Assembly: GCA_903821875.1 (NCBI GenBank) | Contig: CAIJMU010000057.1 | Coordinates: forward strand, 1-64,000 | Source: an uncultured Spirochaetota bacterium | Lineage (GTDB): Bacteria > Spirochaetota > Spirochaetia > Treponematales > Rectinemataceae | DNA: 64,000 bases | Direction of reading: 5' to 3' | Shown: positions 60,380 to 64,000 of the stretch, piece by piece | How positions within the stretch are numbered: the first letter of the stretch is position 1 | How the letters are laid out: every line of letters starts with the position of its first letter | Translations under genes and position numbers: made by a program | The notes under the pieces: generated by a model | Databases searched by the model: none | What the model saw: only the letters and a program-made list of their open reading frames with translations | Told to the model about the DNA's origin: nothing

Positions 60380-62661
60380 AAGGCGTGCCCGAGGCCCTCC
60401 GCAACCTACGCGGAGAGACGGCCTACATCGATGACCTCCCCGAACCCCGAGACCTCCTCCATGCCGCGGTGCAGCTGTCCGAAGGCGCGCGCGGAAAGAT
60501 CCTCAGTATCGATCCCTCCAGGGCCCTCGCCCTCGACCCCGCGGTGCGTGTCGTCACCGCGCACGACGTTCCGGGAGAGAACCAGATCGGCTCGGCGGTC
60601 CCCGACGAGCCCCTCCTCCCCGAGGGGGAATGGGAGTACTGGGGCCAGCCCCTCGTCCTCTGCCTCGCACCGACGAGGCAGCTTGCACGCGAGGCAGCCA
60701 GACTCGTCACAATTGTGAGCGAAACGCTCAGGCCTGTCCTCGATCCGCGGGAGGCTGCGGGCCAGGACGCTTTCGTGATGCCCTCGCGTACCCAGTCGAT
60801 GGGAAATCCAGGCGCTGCCTTCGCCGCGGCTGCCTTCACCGCAGAAGGCCGCGTCGAATCGGGAGGCCAGGAGCATCTCTACCTCGAGACCCAGGGCGCC
60901 TATGCGGAGCGCCGCGACGGCGATCGCGTCTTTGTCATCTCCAGCACCCAGGGCACGACCATCGTGCAACGCGCCATCGCCCGCGTCCTGGGCCTTCCGC
61001 AGAGCGGGGTCGAGGTGGAGGCCAGGCGGCTCGGAGGAGGCTTCGGTGGCAAGGAGGATCAGGCGACGCCCTGGGCCTGCCTCGCCGCCCTCGGGGCCTG
61101 GGTTTCCGGCAAACCCGTCAAGCTCTACCTCGACCGCGCCACCGACATGCGAGCAACCGGCAAGCGACATCCCTATAGTACGGACTTCCGCATCGCAGCA
61201 GACAAAGATGGCCGCATCACTGCCTTCGAGGCCGACTACTACCAGAACTCCGGCTCGAGCTGCGACCTGTCCCCCGCCATCATGTCGCGGACCCTCTTCC
61301 ACGCAGCCGGTGCCTACAGGATACCCAACCTGAGGGTGACCGGCCGCATGTGCCGTACCAACCTGCCCTCCTTCACCGCCTTCCGTGGCTTCGGTGCCCC
61401 CCAGGGCTACTTCGTCATCGAGGCGGCCCTGGATGCAATTTCCAACCGCATGGGTTTTGACCCGGTCGAACTCAGGCGCCGCAACCTCCTTTCGGAGGGG
61501 GACGTCACGCACTATGGCATGCCGCTCAAGGAGGTCCGCGCCATCGAGGCCTTCGACCGTGTCCTCGAGAAAACCGGCTGGAAGGCCCTCCGCGCCGACA
61601 TCGAGGCCTTCAACGCCTCGCATCCCCTCGAAAAACGCGGCGCCGCCATCATTCCCAATTGCTTCGGTGTCTCCTTCACCAAGCTTCCCATGAACCGTGG
61701 AGGCGCCCTGGTCCATGTCCACGCCGACGGTTCTGTCCTCGTCTCCACCGGCGCGGTCGAGATGGGACAGCAGGTCAGCCGCAAGATAGCCCGCATCGCC
61801 GCGAAGAGCCTCGGAGTCCCCCTCGAACTGATCCGCGTCGAGCGAACCTCGAGCCTCACCGTCGCGAATACCGTCCCTACGGCCGCGAGCACGGGCTGCG
61901 ACATCAACGGAGCGGCCGCGCGTGTAGCCTGCCTCGAGATCCGTGACCGCCTCCTGGCCCACGCGGCCACCCTCCGCGCTTCCGGTCCCGGGCTCCTGTC
62001 CCTCGAGGAGGGCCGCCTCCTCGAGGGCAGTGCCGACACCAGCATGACCTGGAAACAATTGGTCACATCAGCCGACGAGTCGCGTGTCGACCTCTCGGCC
62101 CACGGCTACTGGTCGACGCCCGGCCTCTTCTACGACATGAAGACCGAACGCGGCAGCCCCTTCGCCTACCACGTCTACGGCGCGGCCCTGGTCGAAGTAA
62201 GGCTGGACTGCCTCTGCGGCAGGGTGAAGGTCGAGCGCGCCACCATCGTCCACGACGCGGGTACGAGCATCGATCCCGTAGTCGACCTCTGCCAGGTCGA
62301 GGGAGCCTTCGCCCAGGGCCTCGGCTGGGCCCTCCTCGAGGAGCTCCGCTTCGGAGCCGACGGAAGGCCGATGTCGGACAACCTGTCCACCTACAAGGTG
62401 CCCGACGTGCACTTCCTCCCCGCCAGGCTCGACATCGAATTCCTTTCGGAGACGGGCAGCCCCGCCTCCGTCCTCAACTCCAAGGCCATCGGCGAGCCCC
62501 CCCTCATCTATGGCATCGCCGGCTACTTCGCCCTCCTCGAAGCCATCCGCGCCGCCCGGGGCGACCGCATCGAGTCCTGGGACCTCCCCCTCGTGCCGGA
62601 AAAGGTCCTCGGGCTCCTTGCCGGCACAGGCCGCGTCCTGGGTCAAAAGGACCTACAGTGA
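60376..62661 (+). CDS. xdhB: Xanthine dehydrogenase molybdenum-binding subunit
   Basis: 761 residues, complete molybdopterin subunit: GQEHLYLETQGAYAE, ARRLGGGFGGKE, TAFRGFGAPQGYFVIE (substrate Arg), AVEMGQQV and the catalytic Glu in KAIGEPPLIYG near residue 705. Hydroxylates hypoxanthine and xanthine to uric acid, or a related purine or N-heterocycle. Its ATG overlaps xdhA and its stop overlaps the allantoinase-like gene (GTGA), so the three are one translational unit. Confidence 0.93.
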   Translation: MKGVPEALRNLRGETAYIDDLPEPRDLLHAAVQLSEGARGKILSIDPSRALALDPAVRVVTAHDVPGENQIGSAVPDEPLLPEGEWEYWGQPLVLCLAPTRQLAREAARLVTIVSETLRPVLDPREAAGQDAFVMPSRTQSMGNPGAAFAAAAFTAEGRVESGGQEHLYLETQGAYAERRDGDRVFVISSTQGTTIVQRAIARVLGLPQSGVEVEARRLGGGFGGKEDQATPWACLAALGAWVSGKPVKLYLDRATDMRATGKRHPYSTDFRIAADKDGRITAFEADYYQNSGSSCDLSPAIMSRTLFHAAGAYRIPNLRVTGRMCRTNLPSFTAFRGFGAPQGYFVIEAALDAISNRMGFDPVELRRRNLLSEGDVTHYGMPLKEVRAIEAFDRVLEKTGWKALRADIEAFNASHPLEKRGAAIIPNCFGVSFTKLPMNRGGALVHVHADGSVLVSTGAVEMGQQVSRKIARIAAKSLGVPLELIRVERTSSLTVANTVPTAASTGCDINGAAARVACLEIRDRLLAHAATLRASGPGLLSLEEGRLLEGSADTSMTWKQLVTSADESRVDLSAHGYWSTPGLFYDMKTERGSPFAYHVYGAALVEVRLDCLCGRVKVERATIVHDAGTSIDPVVDLCQVEGAFAQGLGWALLEELRFGADGRPMSDNLSTYKVPDVHFLPARLDIEFLSETGSPASVLNSKAIGEPPLIYGIAGYFALLEAIRAARGDRIESWDLPLVPEKVLGLLAGTGRVLGQKDLQ

Positions 62662-64000
62662 TCATCAAGGACGGATTGCTCGCCCTTCCCGGCGAAGGGC
62701 AGCTCCTGCGCGCCGACCTGCGTTTTTCAGACGAGCGCATCACTTCCATCGCGTCTTCGATCACTCCGGCGAAGGGCGAGGAGCTGATCGACGCCTCTGG
62801 CCTCATGGTCTTCCCTGCAGCCATCGATCCCCACGTCCACTTCGACGAGCCGGGCTTCACCCACCGCGAGGATTACTTCCACGGGACGATGGAGGCGGCC
62901 AAGGGTGGAGTTGGCACGATCATCGACATGCCCTGCACCTCCCTTCCACCGATCACTACGAAGGCTGCCTACGAGAACAAGCTATCCGTGGTCCAGGGAA
63001 AGGCCCTCGTGGACTATGCCTTCTTCGGCGGAGTTTCCGGACATACGGCTGAGGCAAGCCTGTCAGGCGGCATGGATGAACTCGCTCCTTTCGTGGTCGC
63101 CTTCAAGTGTTACTTCATCTCGGGCATGGACAGCTTCACAGCCGTCGACCACGACCAATTCAGGCGGATCCTCGTCGAGGGTACAAGGCTCGGGAGGCCC
63201 ATCCTCCTCCACGCCGAGGACCCCGGCTGCGTGAAGGGCGCCGAAGCACGACTGGCCGCCGAACGCAGGGCCTCGGGCCGAGCCTCCACCTGGAGGGACT
63301 ACCTGGAGCCGCGAAACCCCGACGCCGAACTCGTGGCGGCGGCCTCCGCCCTGGCACTGGCGCGGGGCAGGGAGGCCGGCCTCCACATCGTCCACGTCGG
63401 CACTGCCGAGGTCGCCCGGATGGTGGCAGCCGCCGGCGCCAGCTGCGAGACCTGCGCCCACTACCTGGCCTTCGACGAGGATGATTTCGGAAGCCTGGGA
63501 GCGGCCCTCAAGACGGCCCCACCGGTGAAGACGGCCTCCGACCGCGCCGGGCTCTGGCAACTTCTCACAACTGGTTCCATTTCCTTCCTTGCCAGCGACC
63601 ATGCCCCTGCCCCCGAGGCCGAGAAGGCCACGGGTGATCCCCTGACCGCCTATGGCGGCATTCCGGGGGTCGGGACAGGCTTTCCCTACCTTTTGTCCGA
63701 GGGCTACCTCTCGGGTCGGATACCCCTGCCCCGCTTCCTCGAGGCCAGTTCCCTGGCGGCTGCGCGACGCTACGGACTGGCCGCCAGGAAGGGCTCGCTC
63801 GAGGTCGGCAAGGATGCCGATTTCGTGCTCGTCGATCCGGCCGGGACTACGACCATCGAGGGAAAAACCCTCCTTTCGCTGGGTAAGATCACGCCCTTCG
63901 AGGGCATGCGCCTGACCGGGCGCATAGTCGGCACCTGGGTGCGCGGAGGGGCTGTCTACGAGGCCCGGAACGCGTCGGGACCGGCATCAATCGTGGCTTC
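62658..64000 (+). CDS. Allantoinase-like cyclic amidohydrolase, 3' end outside the window
   Basis: At least 447 residues visible, frame open to the edge. Metal-binding and catalytic motifs of allantoinase/dihydroorotase-type amidohydrolases occur in order: DPHVHFDEPGFTHREDY, VAFKCYF (carboxylated Lys position), ILLHAED, HIVHVGT, CETCAHYL and FLASDHAP. Allantoinase opens the hydantoin ring of allantoin, which fits a purine-degradation operon with xanthine dehydrogenase; dihydropyrimidinase-type activity cannot be excluded. Start GTG 62658 overlaps the xdhB stop. Confidence 0.85.
   Translation, partial: MIIKDGLLALPGEGQLLRADLRFSDERITSIASSITPAKGEELIDASGLMVFPAAIDPHVHFDEPGFTHREDYFHGTMEAAKGGVGTIIDMPCTSLPPITTKAAYENKLSVVQGKALVDYAFFGGVSGHTAEASLSGGMDELAPFVVAFKCYFISGMDSFTAVDHDQFRRILVEGTRLGRPILLHAEDPGCVKGAEARLAAERRASGRASTWRDYLEPRNPDAELVAAASALALARGREAGLHIVHVGTAEVARMVAAAGASCETCAHYLAFDEDDFGSLGAALKTAPPVKTASDRAGLWQLLTTGSISFLASDHAPAPEAEKATGDPLTAYGGIPGVGTGFPYLLSEGYLSGRIPLPRFLEASSLAAARRYGLAARKGSLEVGKDADFVLVDPAGTTTIEGKTLLSLGKITPFEGMRLTGRIVGTWVRGGAVYEARNASGPASIVA

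Noticed and set aside
60406-62058. 550-residue minus-strand open frame
   Set aside because: Exact shadow of xdhB; no recognisable domain.

Overview
The window is GC-rich, densely coded bacterial chromosome with almost no empty DNA: no gap without a gene exceeds 300 bases, and I saw no rRNA, tRNA or CRISPR array. A TolC-type outer-membrane factor implies a diderm. The gene set suggests an anaerobic or microaerobic free-living bacterium, most likely a spirochaete: a DUF4070-type radical SAM protein, a PepF-like M3 peptidase, an orphan TRAP-binding protein joined to a HisKA_2 kinase, a hemerythrin-tailed chemoreceptor, a ferredoxin-domain protein of the anaerobe type, and single-chain molybdo-enzymes. 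That placement is inference from family distributions, not from a marker gene.

Layout. 1-9317 (minus) is one overlapping type I secretion operon: tolC, a strongly degenerate ABC half-exporter, a triple-domain hemerythrin, a second degenerate ABC half-exporter, an HlyD adaptor, then the start of a large repetitive protein that runs off the window and is the likely cargo. 9563-17820 (minus) holds housekeeping genes: sugar-type MFS carrier and glycerophosphodiesterase, radical SAM protein, DEAD-box helicase, M3 peptidase, VanZ-like and cNMP-binding proteins. 17959-26475 (plus) has a class II photolyase, a very large hybrid histidine kinase, and a periplasmic-binding HisKA_2 kinase with a REC-only response regulator. 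26517-27303 is the wreck of a sigma-54-type two-component system with its -24/-12 promoter still readable. 27379-34750 (minus) holds a sugar ABC importer with its LacI repressor, paired operators, an M28-like peptidase, an unknown 7-TM protein and an HD-GYP protein. 34910-40842 (minus) is a run of ABC exporters. 41002-45836 (plus) is a sensory set: orphan TRAP-binding protein, HisKA_2 kinase and MCP-hemerythrin. 45885-53188 has a LarA-like protein, a ferredoxin/TatD/TcdA/aminotransferase run, an amidohydrolase and a PD-(D/E)XK-like protein. 53334-56764 is a single-chain formate dehydrogenase catalytic subunit plus mobA. 56765-57307 is a REP-type (Y1) transposase, next to an AT-richer MFS gene. 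58781-64000 is a purine-catabolism operon: xanthine dehydrogenase (two subunits) and an allantoinase-like gene cut by the window end.

Two themes stand out. First, the secretion operon couples two ABC subunits that between them lack both signature motifs, both catalytic glutamates and both switch histidines to a three-domain hemerythrin in which only the third domain keeps all iron ligands. Second, the 12-mer GGGGACAGACAC (or its complement) occurs exactly 17 times between 18313 and 59892, where chance predicts far less than one. Eleven copies lie inside genes, in all three frames and both orientations. Some form tandem arrays of 21 or 42 bp, an inverted pair, or the loop of a hairpin, and one marks the deletion scar in the decayed regulator. 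A near-copy lies just upstream of the REP-type transposase gene.
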